From positions 1 to 64,000 of the forward strand of contig CAVVMV010000007.1 in NCBI GenBank assembly GCA_963749485.1: DNA of 64,000 bases, in the 5' to 3' direction. The translations under genes and the position numbers were made by a program. The stretch is from JAZGGS01 sp963749485. Lineage in GTDB: Bacteria > Bacteroidota > Ignavibacteria > Ignavibacteriales > Ignavibacteriaceae. The notes beneath the pieces were generated by a model. It had not been told where the DNA came from and ran no database searches. It saw nothing but the letters and a program-made list of their open reading frames with translations. This document shows, one piece after another, positions 29,302 through 38,942 of this stretch (positions are counted from its first letter, which is position 1; each line of letters opens with the position of its first letter).

Positions 29302-30557
29302 TAATATCCTCTTCTCTCACGATCTTCTTTAGTAAGATTAAAAATTGTGCTAAATATATTCTCTTCTTCTTCACTAAAAACTTTATCTCTTCTTTTAAAT
29401 ACTGCTTTTGCAGTTTCAATAGCTTTTGCAAGTTTATATTCTCTTACGGATGAACTGCCGCCCCAGCCAAACGATGAAATATATTTTGGGGGAAATCCTT
29501 CGCCGTAAACATTGCAGGAAAAACCAACAACAGTTCCCGTGTTGAACATAGTATTTATAGCAGTTTTAGAATGATCTCCCATCATCAAACCAACGAATTG
29601 CCTTCCTGTATCAATGTGTCTTCCGTTTACCTGCACTTTAATTGTACCGTAATTGTTTTGCAGATCGCTGCAATTTGTATCGGCGCCAATATTTACCCAG
29701 CTTCCAAGATATGAATGCCCTAAAAATCCTGAATGCTGTTTGTTTGAGTAAGACATAATTATTGAGTCCTCAATTTCGCCGCCAACTTTACAGACTTTTC
29801 CAACACTTACATTTTCGTAAATTGTTGCGCAGCTTTTTACTTGGGAAGACTCGCCTATGTAAACCGGTCCTTCTATAACAGCGTTAGGAAAGATGACAAC
29901 ATCCTTATCCAAATAAATGGGACCTTTTGAAGCATCCAGCACAACGCCCGGTTTTATATTAACATTTTCACTTATAAAGACTTGTTCAGGATTAATAAAA
30001 TTAACACCAGCATATTTATCTTTTTCTAAATTTGTTCCTTTAATTTTATTTTTAGCAGAAAGGAACGCTATATCTTTTTTAAGTTCTTCACCATTCAGGT
30101 AAACTAAATCCCAAAGGTATTCTGCACAGGTAAGTTCAACTTCTTCTGATGGAATGCCATCAAAATCTGCAGAGCTGAGAATATCTTTATCTAAAATATT
30201 TTTTAATCTATCTCCGGAAACTCTTGCTGCTGCAATTGTTCCGTTAGATTTAAAAACTTTATCTTCCGAAAGTTTTGGTGATATTATCTCAGCCAGATTT
30301 TCCGGCGCAACAATTCTTCCGTTAATAAACAGCACTTCGTTATCAGAAAAATTATTTACTTCATTTGAAGGATTTTGAGATTTGAGCAGTTCTTCAAGGT
30401 ATTTTCTGCAATGAAGCGCAACTTTTAAGTTGGGATAAGCACGTTCTATTTTCTCTCTTAAAGTGCTTGCACCGCAAACCAGTTCGTAAACCGGTCTGTA
30501 ATAAATAAGCGGCTCAAAGTTAATATATTTTTCATCCTCGAAAATGACGATCTGCAT
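29301..30557 (-). CDS. Alternative GlmU-family protein (putative sugar nucleotidyltransferase/acyltransferase)
   Basis: It matches the Bacteroidota-type GlmU family, with a divergent N-terminal nucleotidyltransferase-like domain (IVIFEDEKYINFEPLIYYRPV) and a C-terminal left-handed beta-helix of hexapeptide repeats (GPIYLDKDVVIFPNAVIEGP, HSYLGSWVNIGADTNCSDL). The protein has about 418 residues and is intact. The ATG at 30557 is preferred over the TTG two codons upstream. It likely makes or modifies UDP-GlcNAc or a related sugar for the envelope. Because the classical loop GxGTRM is absent from the N-terminal half, activity of that half is uncertain. rsmB follows with a one-base overlap. Confidence 0.82.
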   Translation of the reverse strand: MQIVIFEDEKYINFEPLIYYRPVYELVCGASTLREKIERAYPNLKVALHCRKYLEELLKSQNPSNEVNNFSDNEVLFINGRIVAPENLAEIISPKLSEDKVFKSNGTIAAARVSGDRLKNILDKDILSSADFDGIPSEEVELTCAEYLWDLVYLNGEELKKDIAFLSAKNKIKGTNLEKDKYAGVNFINPEQVFISENVNIKPGVVLDASKGPIYLDKDVVIFPNAVIEGPVYIGESSQVKSCATIYENVSVGKVCKVGGEIEDSIIMSYSNKQHSGFLGHSYLGSWVNIGADTNCSDLQNNYGTIKVQVNGRHIDTGRQFVGLMMGDHSKTAINTMFNTGTVVGFSCNVYGEGFPPKYISSFGWGGSSSVREYKLAKAIETAKAVFKRRDKVFSEEEENIFSTIFNLTKEDRERRGY

Positions 30558-30686
30558 TAGCAACCCATTAGTAAATAATAATTTACAGCATTTAATTTAA
30601 GCTTTTTTGTTGTAAGATTCTTTAACAGAATTTTTCACTTTCTGCTTTTAAGAATAAATATAAATGTAATAACTTCTAAGTTTAAA

Positions 30687-30712
30687 ATAAAAAAGCCGGG
30701 TAAACCGGCTTT
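30687..30712 (-). terminator. rpmE2 terminator
   Basis: AAAGCCGG (30692-30699) and CCGGCTTT (30705-30712) form an 8-bp stem with a five-base loop. The minus strand continues with T6. It is 27 bases after the rpmE2 stop. Confidence 0.92.
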
Positions 30713-30738
30713 GTAAAACAATAATATATTTCTTAAAA

Positions 30739-30999
30739 CTATTTTTTTGCTTCTTTCTTCTTTGCGTATTTCCTGTTGAATTTCTCAACTCTTCCTGCTG
30801 TATCAAGAAGTTTCTGCTTTCCTGTAAAGAACGGATGAGAACCGCTGGAAATTTCAAGTTTAACCAATGGGTAAGTGTTACCGTCTTCCCATTTAATAGT
30901 ATCTTTTGTTTTAATTGTAGATTTGCTTAAAATAGCAAAATCGCACGACGGGTCCTGAAAAACAACCGGTCTGTATTCTGGGTGAATCCCTTTTTTCAT
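30739..30999 (-). CDS. rpmE2: 50S ribosomal protein L31 type B
   Basis: The 86-residue protein begins MKKGIHPEYRPVVFQDPSC and contains SGSHPFFTGKQKLLDTAGRV, the standard L31 core. It lacks the paired CxxC zinc ligands of the type A form, so it is type B, the form used under zinc shortage in bacteria that have both. The terminator follows directly and the gene seems monocistronic. Confidence 0.95.
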   Translation of the reverse strand: MKKGIHPEYRPVVFQDPSCDFAILSKSTIKTKDTIKWEDGNTYPLVKLEISSGSHPFFTGKQKLLDTAGRVEKFNRKYAKKKEAKK

Positions 31000-31092
31000 C
31001 TTAAAATCCTAATTTTTATACAATTCTTTCAAATTTTCAAGCAGTAAATATAGAAAATTTAACTTTTACTTACAATATTCTTACTAGCTGAT

Positions 31093-31788
31093 TTATTCAA
31101 TTTTTAAGCTATCTACGACCTGGATTTGTACTTTTTCCCTAAGTTGATCAACAACCTGCTGCTCTTCTTCGCTTAACTGAATTTGCCTGAAGTTTAGTTT
31201 TTCCTTGCTGATTGCCAATCCGGTTGCCATTTCAGTTTCCCCTTCTGTTGATACAGCAGTTGGTTCCGTGGTACCCAAAATAATTGTTTCAGTTGGCACA
31301 GAATCAATATCAGCGATCATTTTATCATCAGCAAAACTTTCTTCAAGTACATCTCCCTCCATTCGCCTTCCAGATTTCTTATCTTCGGTAACAGTGCTTT
31401 CAGTCATAGTAGTACGTTTCTCTAAAGGTGCTTCGTTTACATCCTTTTTATCTTCCCGCTCTAATTTACTTTCATCATAATCAACAATTTCAATAATATC
31501 TTCGCGCACTCTTGGTTCCATAATTAAAGGATCTTCCAGCTCTTCAGGGTTAAGCGTTACAACAAAGAAAACAATAACTGCTGCGGCAGCCAATCCTGCA
31601 GAAGGAATTAATCTTGATGGTATAAAAAACTTACTCCAAATACTTTGTTCTTTTTTTTCTTTATACTTTTCAGAATTAATTTTCCTCATCAATTCAGCTT
31701 CAAAATCAGCCGGGGCTTTAACTTCCTGCAGCTGGTTAAGAGTTTTAATTACATCGTTATATTTTTTATCATCATCTTTCACTGGCAT
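31093..31788 (-). CDS. Putative membrane anti-sigma factor
   Basis: The 231-residue protein follows the ECF sigma gene by eight bases, the usual place for its anti-sigma partner. Residues 1-50 are cytosolic and helical (NDVIKTLNQLQEVKAPADFE). One membrane span lies near 58-76 (SAGLAAAAVIVFFVVTL). The rest is an acidic extracytoplasmic domain. The Zn-binding HxxxCxxC of ZAS-type anti-sigma factors is absent. The role is inferred from context and topology. It is intact. Confidence 0.65.
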   Translation of the reverse strand: MPVKDDDKKYNDVIKTLNQLQEVKAPADFEAELMRKINSEKYKEKKEQSIWSKFFIPSRLIPSAGLAAAAVIVFFVVTLNPEELEDPLIMEPRVREDIIEIVDYDESKLEREDKKDVNEAPLEKRTTMTESTVTEDKKSGRRMEGDVLEESFADDKMIADIDSVPTETIILGTTEPTAVSTEGETEMATGLAISKEKLNFRQIQLSEEEQQVVDQLREKVQIQVVDSLKIE

Positions 31789-31796
31789 TTCATCAC

Positions 31797-32381
31797 CTAC
31801 TCGTTATAAATATCCTTCAATAAAATTTGAAGTTGTGCTCTTCCTCTGTTTATTCTTGATTTAACCGTTCCTTCATTTACTTTTAATATTTCAGCAATTT
31901 CTTCGTAGCTCATTCCCTGCACATCTCTTAAAATAACTGCTTCCCTGTATGCATCTTTAACTTTCAACAATGCTTTCTGAATTATTTCATCCTTAATTCC
32001 GCTGTCTGTCATAACATCGGGTCTGTAAGCTTCATCCGGTATATCAAATGTTTTGTGTTCATCACCGTAATCGCTGATAGAAATAAATTGTCTTCTCCGC
32101 TGCCGTCTGTATTCTGTACGTGCAAGGTTTCCGGCAATTGTATAAATCCATGTAGAAAACTTTGCCACCGAACTATAACTATCTTTATACCTGTGCACTT
32201 TTATCATCGTTTCCTGAACAACATCGGAACAAGCATCGTAATTACCAATAAATCTGAAGACATAATTTGTTAACGGATTTTTATACCGCTGAACTAAAAT
32301 CTCAAACGCCCGCTCAGTGTCATTCTTCTGGAATTCAAGAATCAACTCTTCATCAGTAAGTTCGTGGAGATTCTTATCCAT
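31797..32381 (-). CDS. ECF-type RNA polymerase sigma factor
   Basis: A complete 194-residue group IV sigma-70 factor. Region 2 includes NYDACSDVVQETMIKVHRY and FSTWIYTIAGNLARTEYRR. Region 4 includes VQGMSYEEIAEILKVNEGTV followed by KSRINRGRAQL. There is no region 3. It lies next to a membrane protein that is likely its anti-sigma factor, suggesting control by an envelope signal. The ATG at 32381 is the natural start. The subgroup and target genes cannot be read from sequence. Confidence 0.92.
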   Translation of the reverse strand: MDKNLHELTDEELILEFQKNDTERAFEILVQRYKNPLTNYVFRFIGNYDACSDVVQETMIKVHRYKDSYSSVAKFSTWIYTIAGNLARTEYRRQRRRQFISISDYGDEHKTFDIPDEAYRPDVMTDSGIKDEIIQKALLKVKDAYREAVILRDVQGMSYEEIAEILKVNEGTVKSRINRGRAQLQILLKDIYNE

Positions 32382-32478
32382 TAACAGAGTTTATACCTTA
32401 GTAGTGAGAAATTTGTTTCCATAATTGAATGTTAAATTAACTAAAAATGAAGAAAATCAGAAGAATTTTGGAGTTAGG

Positions 32479-33485
32479 ATTACAGGATTTCGGAAATAAG
32501 GATGGTAATAAGTGTCTTATCATCCAGGTTTGTAGTTTTGATGGAAATATCTGCTTTAAGCAAGCGCCCTGAAAACTTCGATCAGTTTCTCATCAGAAAA
32601 AATCGTGCGTGCTTTTACATAGCCCTTGTAGTAAAAAGGATGTGTGCCTACAATCCTGGCTGCTGCCTGATCGGGCAAGTTTTTGCTTTTTAGTTCTGTT
32701 ACTTTTGATAAACCTGTAAAATACCTGGTTAGCATGCTTACAATATAAACCGGTTCAAACCCGTTATCCAATAAATTAAAAGCAACTTCCAGGGCTCGGG
32801 GTTTATCCATCACAGCAACAGCATCCTGGAGATCGAAAATGGTGAACTGCTTTAATGATGATGAAACTTCGCGAATGTTTTCGATTGTGATTTCATTTTT
32901 ATCTTTAAGGTAAAGAAGAATTTTTTCCAGTTGTGTTTCCAGCATACTCCTGTTTTCGCCAACCATATCAACCAATACCTGCGCATTTTCTTTTTGCAGA
33001 GTTTTTCCTTTTGATTCAGCATAACTTATAAGCCAATCAACAAGAGCACTGCCCTTTAATTTTTTTGCTTCGAAGATAAAATTATTTTCAAGCAATGTTT
33101 TATACGGCTCCGAAGATAAATTTGTTATTGTGCCGTTATGAATTAAAACAAGTACTGTAAAATCAGCGGGGGCAAGAGCATAATCTTTGAGAGGTTTTTT
33201 ATCTTTAACCTTTTCGAATTGTTTAAAGATTATAATTTTTTTCTCTGATCCAAAAGGAAAAGCTGTTGCAAGATCTAAGACTTCACCAAGTGGTTTGTCT
33301 TCACCATAAAAAACACTTTTGTCAAACTCAGAAGAAAGTAACGGCTCAACTGTTGCTTCAACGGAGCTTAAAGCACTGTCTAAGCTGAAAGAATCTTCAC
33401 CGAAAAAATAATAGATCGGGGCAAGCTTTCCTTTTTTCAATTCAGGAATAACCTTTAATATGGAGGGGGCTTTACTCTTTGCCAT
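32479..33485 (-). CDS. holA: DNA polymerase III subunit delta (one frame break)
   Basis: HolA is the clamp-loader delta subunit that opens the sliding clamp. The N-terminal AAA-like domain includes KLAPIYYFFGEDSFSLDSAL, and the C-terminal collar follows QFTIFDLQDAVA and NGFEPVYIVSMLTRYF. An extra G in AGGGCGC near 32568 truncates the frame at RALA. Without it the protein ends FRRLLKADISIKTTNLDDKT and on to the stop at 32479, like the family C-terminus. The total is about 335 residues. The start overlaps the small MetS-like ORF by 14 bases. Confidence 0.9.
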
Positions 33486-33594
33486 TTTTTGATTTTAGTT
33501 TTTCATATTTAAATGCTTTAAATATAAAGATACCCAATCCGCCACAGACAATTCCGAGAACAACTACCATTGTTATTATTGTACTTAAATCCAT
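33472..33594 (-). CDS. metS: Tiny membrane protein, MetS-like small subunit of the NSS transporter
   Basis: This 40-residue ORF starts at the ATG 33594 inside the last codons of the NSS transporter gene. It encodes a single membrane helix (STIITMVVVLGIVCGGLGIF) followed by a Lys-rich tail. Small hydrophobic subunits of this kind (MetS) partner NSS-family methionine/alanine importers such as MetP in Corynebacterium. Its overlap with the transporter stop (33585-33587) implies translational coupling. It ends inside the start of holA. The assignment rests on size, topology and position. Confidence 0.65.
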   Translation of the reverse strand: MDLSTIITMVVVLGIVCGGLGIFIFKAFKYEKLKSKNGKE

Positions 33595-35078
33595 TGTTTA
33601 TCTCTAGAAAGAGAGTTTTCACTTAAGGTTTTTTTAACTAAAAATTTATTCATAGCAATTAATACCGACAGAACAATTGCCCACTGGAAAATTACTGTTC
33701 CAAAATTTTCTGAATGAAACGGGTTCCACCATTCCGGGTCCCAGGATATAGATGATATAAGCCACCAGCTAACCAGCACAACAACCTGAACAGGAATCAG
33801 CACACCTATAACGTAATTATACCATTTGCCAATTTTAATATCACTTCCGAAACCGTTTATTATTTCTGTACGGAATTTATCAACTCCATACCTTATAATT
33901 GAAAATGAAATAAAGGCACCACTTAAAATTAAACCAACACCCCAAACCCAATCCTGATTTGCAAGAAATTTAAGATCAATTGCTGAAGGAATTCCAAGCA
34001 GAATTCCTAAGGATGCAACAACAATAATAGCTTTCTTTCTTTTTATTCCGGTATCAATAAGTGTGCGGGTGGAAAGCTCCACCATAGAAATTAATGATGT
34101 AAATGCAGCGAAGAACAAACCGAGAAAGAAAAGTGAAGCAAAGATTGTGTTTACAAGATTGCTTTCAGATATTCTTGAAAAGAGAAGCGGAAGATAAATA
34201 AAAGTTAATCCCGTGTTTGCCGGTCCGCTTTGAGAAACCTGCTGCATAGCATCAACAGAACTTAAAGCAAAGACCGTAGAGAAGATAGTAATGCCTGCAA
34301 GAATTGAAATTGTGTTATTCCCAAAACCAATGAGTGCAGCATTGAGCGAAATATCTTCTCTCTTTTTCATATAGATTGCATAAGTAAGGATCAATCCCCA
34401 ACCAGCGCCAGTATCCCATGCATTTTGCGTTAACGCATTAAGCCATACTTTATGATCGAGTATTACACTCATATCCGGTGTAAAAAAATATTTAATTCCT
34501 TCAAAGGCATTTGGTAAAGTAACAGCGCGTATGAAGAGCAGAAAGAGGATTACCAGTAAAGAAGGAACAAGAAATTTGGTAACTCTTTCAACACCTTTAG
34601 TAACTCCCCTAAAAACTACAAGCGCAACAAGCACCATTGCAGCTATATGAAAAAGAAGCGGCTGGTAACCTGATGTGAATTCATTCCAGTAAGTTAGATG
34701 TTCAGAAGTGCTGAAAAGATCGCCGGAAACTGCGGAATAAAAGTACCTTATGCACCACCCGGTTACAACTGAGTAGTAAAACATTATTGCAGCAGATACA
34801 AAAACAATATAAGCACCCATCCACCCAAACTTTTTTCCAGCTGTTTTTGCAATAGCTCCAACCGGTCCCATTCTTGCAGATTTGCCAATTGCGAATTCAG
34901 CAATTAATAATGGAACAGACCAGATAAGCAGGAAGATAACCCACGGGATGAGAAAAGAACCGCCGCCATTTTGAGCAACAATGCGCGAGAAGCGCCAGAT
35001 GTTTCCGGTGCCAACAGCAATACCAATCGAGGCAATTATTAATGCCCACCTTGATGAAAAAAATTCCTGCTGCTTCAT
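33585..35078 (-). CDS. Sodium-dependent NSS-family amino acid transporter
   Basis: This is an intact 497-residue neurotransmitter:sodium symporter family protein with about 12 hydrophobic segments. The first helix has ASIGIAVGTGNIWRF, the unwound sodium- and substrate-binding region. Helix 2 is followed by NGGGSFLIPW and EFAIGKSARMGPVGA, and helix 6 by TLPNAFEGIKYFFTPD. With a MetS-like partner a branched or sulphur amino acid is a fair guess for the substrate, but it is inference. The cyclophilin gene ends 29 bases upstream on the same strand. Confidence 0.93.
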   Translation of the reverse strand: MKQQEFFSSRWALIIASIGIAVGTGNIWRFSRIVAQNGGGSFLIPWVIFLLIWSVPLLIAEFAIGKSARMGPVGAIAKTAGKKFGWMGAYIVFVSAAIMFYYSVVTGWCIRYFYSAVSGDLFSTSEHLTYWNEFTSGYQPLLFHIAAMVLVALVVFRGVTKGVERVTKFLVPSLLVILFLLFIRAVTLPNAFEGIKYFFTPDMSVILDHKVWLNALTQNAWDTGAGWGLILTYAIYMKKREDISLNAALIGFGNNTISILAGITIFSTVFALSSVDAMQQVSQSGPANTGLTFIYLPLLFSRISESNLVNTIFASLFFLGLFFAAFTSLISMVELSTRTLIDTGIKRKKAIIVVASLGILLGIPSAIDLKFLANQDWVWGVGLILSGAFISFSIIRYGVDKFRTEIINGFGSDIKIGKWYNYVIGVLIPVQVVVLVSWWLISSISWDPEWWNPFHSENFGTVIFQWAIVLSVLIAMNKFLVKKTLSENSLSRDKQWI

Positions 35079-35107
35079 TATTTAACGGCGGTTATTTTAT
35101 ATTGATT

Positions 35108-35716
35108 TTATTTTTCTCGCTGCTCAATTTTTACATTTATCATTTTAATATCTTCAACCGGTTTATCACCAGCCCCGGTTTTAATTTTGCCAATATCTTC
35201 AACTACATTCATTCCGCTAATCACTTTGCCAAAGATTGTATGCTTACCATCCAGCCATGGAGTTGGAACGAGTGTTATAAAAAACTGGCTACCGTTTGTA
35301 TTCGGACCTGAGTTAGCCATGGAAAGTATGCCCGGTGCATCATGTCTTAATTCCGTAACAAACTCATCTGCAAATGATGTGCCCCACAAGCTTGATCCGC
35401 CGCGTCCTGTACCAGTAGGATCGCCGCCTTGTAACATAAAATCAGCTATAACACGATGAAAAATTATTCCGTCATAATATCCTTTGTTTGCTAATCCTAC
35501 AAAGTTTTCGACTGTCTTTGGAGTTTTATCAGCAAAAAGTTCAATCTCAATTGTTCCCATGTTTGTGTTTATTACTGCTACTGTCATTGATTCCGGCATT
35601 TGTGTTTCTTCCTCTGTTGATGTTGTTTGTTCTTCAGTTTTCTCTTTTACGGTATCTGAACTTTGGCATCCGAAAAAAGCTATAGCAAATGCCACTGTTA
35701 ATACAATGTTTTTCAT
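35108..35716 (-). CDS. Peptidyl-prolyl cis-trans isomerase, cyclophilin type, lipoprotein
   Basis: The 202-residue protein starts with a lipoprotein signal (VAFAIAFFGC, Cys about residue 17), then a Thr/Glu-rich linker (19-42) and a cyclophilin domain. Catalytic features are IIFHRVIADFMLQGGDPTGTG and NGSQFFITLVPTPWLDGKHT. It should help fold proteins in the periplasm from a membrane anchor. GGAGG lies five bases before the ATG, a strong ribosome site. It is intact. Confidence 0.93.
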   Translation of the reverse strand: MKNIVLTVAFAIAFFGCQSSDTVKEKTEEQTTSTEEETQMPESMTVAVINTNMGTIEIELFADKTPKTVENFVGLANKGYYDGIIFHRVIADFMLQGGDPTGTGRGGSSLWGTSFADEFVTELRHDAPGILSMANSGPNTNGSQFFITLVPTPWLDGKHTIFGKVISGMNVVEDIGKIKTGAGDKPVEDIKMINVKIEQREK

Positions 35717-35726
35717 TTTTCCTCCG

Positions 35727-36578
35727 TTAAGGTTTTATAGAATTTGTTAATAATAAAATTAATATAAATAATCCAATTGCAATCCTGTAATAGATAAATA
35801 CAAAAGTAGAATGCTTTTTTAAAAATTTAATAAGAAAATCTATCGCAAGGTAACCACTAATTCCCGATACCAATGTGGCAATGGTAATATTTAACGCCAT
35901 ATCTGTTGTGAGATAGTCTAACGAATGAATCAACTCAAACAAACCACTTGCAAGATACAGCCGGAATACTTAATAAAAATGAAAACTTCGCAGCCACATC
36001 TCGCTTAAGACCTAAAAATAAACCTCCTGTAATTGTGGTACCCGATCGGGATGAACCAGGTATTAATGCAAATGCCTGTGCAATTCCAATAATTATAGAA
36101 TCTTTAACCGTGATGTTGTCCATATCTTTTTTGAAATTTGCAATTTTTTCAGCAATAGCCAGATATGATAGCTAATCCTATTAAACTAAAACTTATAACA
36201 TAAAGATTCTTAGTTAGGGAACCTTCTATTGATTCTTTGAATAACAATCCGATTACTACAACGGGTATTGTACCGACAATAACCAGCCATCCAAGTCTTG
36301 AATTTAAACTTTGTAAGCTAATATTTTTTTCTTGAAAGGAAATTATCTCTTAAAAAATCCCTCACAATAAGAAACAAATCTTTTGCAAAATAAATTAAAA
36401 CAGAAAACATAGTACCTATTTGAATAACCGCAATAAATGCAGTCCATCTTTCCGGATGTTCAGATGAGATTAGATTGAGGAGCTTTCCGGCAACTGTAAC
36501 ATGCCCTGTACTGCTTATCGGAAGGAATTCGGATAAACCCTGTATAATTCCTAAAAGAATAGCTTCAAAAACACTCAA
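35727..36578 (-). CDS. uppP: Undecaprenyl-diphosphatase UppP/BacA (three frame breaks)
   Basis: UppP recycles the undecaprenyl carrier for cell-wall synthesis. The two catalytic signatures are GLSEFLPISSTGH near the N-terminus and LIPGSSRSGTTI in the middle. The frame breaks three times, each restorable by removing one base: an A7 tract near 36327 (giving SRKNISLQSL), near 36167 (IILAIAEKIANFKKD) and near 35955 (SIPAVLASGLFEL). The restored length is about 283 residues, normal for the family. The start is TTG at 36578, overlapping the stop of the barrel gene (TTGA). Three faults in one essential-type gene argue for sequence errors. Confidence 0.9.
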
Positions 36579-37228
36579 TCAGCTACCCCGAATAAGTAAG
36601 AGATTCCTAACTTCACTCCTGCGGAAAATGAATTAAAATTTACATTCTCGTTAAAATTTGTAATCTTATTTCCATCGTTATCAGATGGTTCGCCGTTAAC
36701 ATCGTACCTTATATCTAAACCGATATTTGCGTATAAATTATCGCCTAATATTGTGTTGCCTTCTGCTCTTACAACAACACCAAACCCGGTTGAGCTGAAA
36801 TCCACTTCGCTCCCCATCCATTTTTTAGATTCTTTTACTGAAACAAACCGTGGACCGGCACCTCCGCCAAATTTAAAATTATATCCATTACCAACAAATA
36901 CGTAATAAGCCATCACTGAAGGCAATACTGAGTTATAAGTAAGATCATATTGACCAAGTCCAACATTGTTATTGTAAGAAAATATCTGGTATGGAATTTC
37001 GAGACCCAGTTCAAAATTACTACTGAGGAACTGACCTGCTTCAATTGTAAATATTACAGCCGTACTGAAAGATCCTAATTGTACAATTGGCTGGTAGCTT
37101 TGATTAATGTAATCCTGTACAGAGGGAATACTTATAAAGTTAATCCCCATAGTTGCTTTCAATTCTGTTTGAGCATAAGCAAAGTTAATTGAAAACAAAA
37201 TAAATCCTGATAAAAAAAGTTTTTTCAT
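36575..37228 (-). CDS. Outer-membrane beta-barrel protein, unknown function
   Basis: The 217-residue protein has a cleavable signal peptide (FILFSINFAYAQ, cut after about residue 19) and alternating amphipathic strands with Gly/aromatic pairs (FKFGGGAGPRFVSV, FSAGVKLGISYLFG). The C-terminal region is typical of small barrels. No named family is recognised. It is wedged by four-base overlaps between a flippase-like gene (ATGA) and uppP (TTGA), so all are cotranscribed. Confidence 0.72.
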   Translation of the reverse strand: MKKLFLSGFILFSINFAYAQTELKATMGINFISIPSVQDYINQSYQPIVQLGSFSTAVIFTIEAGQFLSSNFELGLEIPYQIFSYNNNVGLGQYDLTYNSVLPSVMAYYVFVGNGYNFKFGGGAGPRFVSVKESKKWMGSEVDFSSTGFGVVVRAEGNTILGDNLYANIGLDIRYDVNGEPSDNDGNKITNFNENVNFNSFSAGVKLGISYLFGVAD

Positions 37229-38280
37229 GTTTCTTCCAGATCTGTTTTTACTATCTTAAAAAGATTAATGTGCTGCCTATTTAAAATTACAAATACAATT
37301 AAAGAGGTAAAGATGAACATCACGTAGGATACAGCGTGTGTAAGCAAAGCATATGCAGCACTTATAGTTTCACCAAAACCAAATAATAATACAAGAGTTG
37401 TTTTTGCCAGCGCATGGTATGAACCAGTTCCACCGGGAGTCGGAATAACAACACCAATAGCACTTATACTCATCAATACCCAAGCCATTTCGTAAGTAAC
37501 CGGTTGCAGCTTATCCAGTCCAAGCATTAAAAATCCCAGATAGGAACTAACACCATAAAGCAATAGCATAGCAACAGTTAGCAGTATTGTAAACAAATAA
37601 TTATTGAATCCTTTAAGGCTGGTAAAACCCTGTATCAGCATTTCGAAAATATAAACTAATTTTTCTGCCCACTTTGATGAAAACCTCTCAAACATTTTTA
37701 CAATAATTCCGTAAAATCTTTCTTTATAACGAACTGAGAAATATATTGTTAGAATAATAGTAAGCATAGCAAAGGCAGATAAATATAAACTTGTTTCAAG
37801 CCATGGAAAAATTGAATAGAGATTTTCCCTCCATATAAAAGCTGAAACAAGCACAGCAAATCCTAACGATACTAAATCAATTACACGCTCAACAATTACA
37901 GTACCAAACATTGAAGTGCGCGACAATCCTTCCCACTTACCAAGCATAATTGCTCTGGTAACTTCGCCGAGTTTGGGAGTTACGCAGTTAACTCCATAGC
38001 CAACCATAAGTGCGCCGAAAAGATGTTTCATGGAAGCATCGGGTTTAACAGAATGCAATATAACTTTCCAGCGTACTGCTCTTATATAATGACTAGCCAT
38101 AGTAGAAAAAGTAAAAACCACCAGCCAAAAAATTGATGCCTGGGAAACAAGAGTAAACACTTCACCAAGGTTAACACCGTTGAAGGCGATGAACAGAAAG
38201 ATAGCTGCCAATCCAATTGAGATAATAAAATTAATCAGTCCTCTTAGAGCAGGAATTTTTTTTGAATTACCTGAGGTCAA
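37225..38280 (-). CDS. Lysylphosphatidylglycerol synthase TM-type (flippase-like) membrane protein
   Basis: A 351-residue integral membrane protein of the UPF0104/LPG_synthase_TM family with eight or so hydrophobic segments. The family pattern SHYIRAVRWKVILHSVKPDA, GYGVNCVTPKLGEVTRA and PTPGGTGSYHA is clear. Relatives move or modify lipids or lipid-linked sugars. The exact role here is not known. The start is TTG at 38280, overlapping the end of lolA by 14 bases. Confidence 0.85.
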   Translation of the reverse strand: MTSGNSKKIPALRGLINFIISIGLAAIFLFIAFNGVNLGEVFTLVSQASIFWLVVFTFSTMASHYIRAVRWKVILHSVKPDASMKHLFGALMVGYGVNCVTPKLGEVTRAIMLGKWEGLSRTSMFGTVIVERVIDLVSLGFAVLVSAFIWRENLYSIFPWLETSLYLSAFAMLTIILTIYFSVRYKERFYGIIVKMFERFSSKWAEKLVYIFEMLIQGFTSLKGFNNYLFTILLTVAMLLLYGVSSYLGFLMLGLDKLQPVTYEMAWVLMSISAIGVVIPTPGGTGSYHALAKTTLVLLFGFGETISAAYALLTHAVSYVMFIFTSLIVFVILNRQHINLFKIVKTDLEET

Positions 38281-38899
38281 TAACCTTGCTTCCTTCCGGA
38301 GGTGTAAACGTAAATTTTGAATCGGGTAGATTTTGATCGATACTATAGTTTGTCAGATCAATCTGCACAAGACCCGCAGCCGGATCATCAATTAATACCC
38401 TGGAAATAAGATTATCATCTGCTATCCATAATTTAACTGAGTTAAAATTAAACGTGGAAGTTTGAGGTACAAGCTTTAAAACCGCCTGATCATCAATCAT
38501 GTAAGTGCTTAGCTCACACTCTTCGGGGTAATCAAAAATGATACGCTCAATAGATAACAAACCGGCATCTTCTTCATCATAACTGCTTATAATAACTTTG
38601 TTTTCTTTTTCATTATAATTCCAGTTTGTTTCACCATCAGATACAATTAGAATATTTGTGAGTTCAAATCTTATCTTATCTTCTTTTTTATAATAAACTT
38701 TTCCTGTAAGATTTGCTGATCCATTAACTGATTGTGTTAAGTTTGCTGAAAGATCGCTTAGTGTATTAAACTTATCCTGTACCGCCTGCAGAAGCTGGCT
38801 GGGATCGTTTTGTGCTGTAACAAGTCTGGTGCTGGTAAGAAATAATAATAAAAATATTACGATGATGTTTGTTCTGTAAACCTTAAATATTTTTTTCAT
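38267..38899 (-). CDS. lolA: Outer-membrane lipoprotein carrier LolA
   Basis: The 210-residue periplasmic chaperone carries lipoproteins across the periplasm to the outer membrane. A signal peptide (IVIFLLLFLTSTRLVTAQ) is followed by the LolA fold: FNTLSDLSANLTQSVNG, GKVYYKKEDKIRFEL, SDGETNWNYNEKENKV. The window encodes many lipoproteins that would use it. It is followed with overlap by the flippase-like gene and preceded by ftsK on the same strand (43 bases). Confidence 0.87.
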   Translation of the reverse strand: MKKIFKVYRTNIIVIFLLLFLTSTRLVTAQNDPSQLLQAVQDKFNTLSDLSANLTQSVNGSANLTGKVYYKKEDKIRFELTNILIVSDGETNWNYNEKENKVIISSYDEEDAGLLSIERIIFDYPEECELSTYMIDDQAVLKLVPQTSTFNFNSVKLWIADDNLISRVLIDDPAAGLVQIDLTNYSIDQNLPDSKFTFTPPEGSKVIDLR

Positions 38900-38942
38900 A
38901 ATAATTTATTATAATGATCTGAATACTGTTTCAAGTTGTTCT

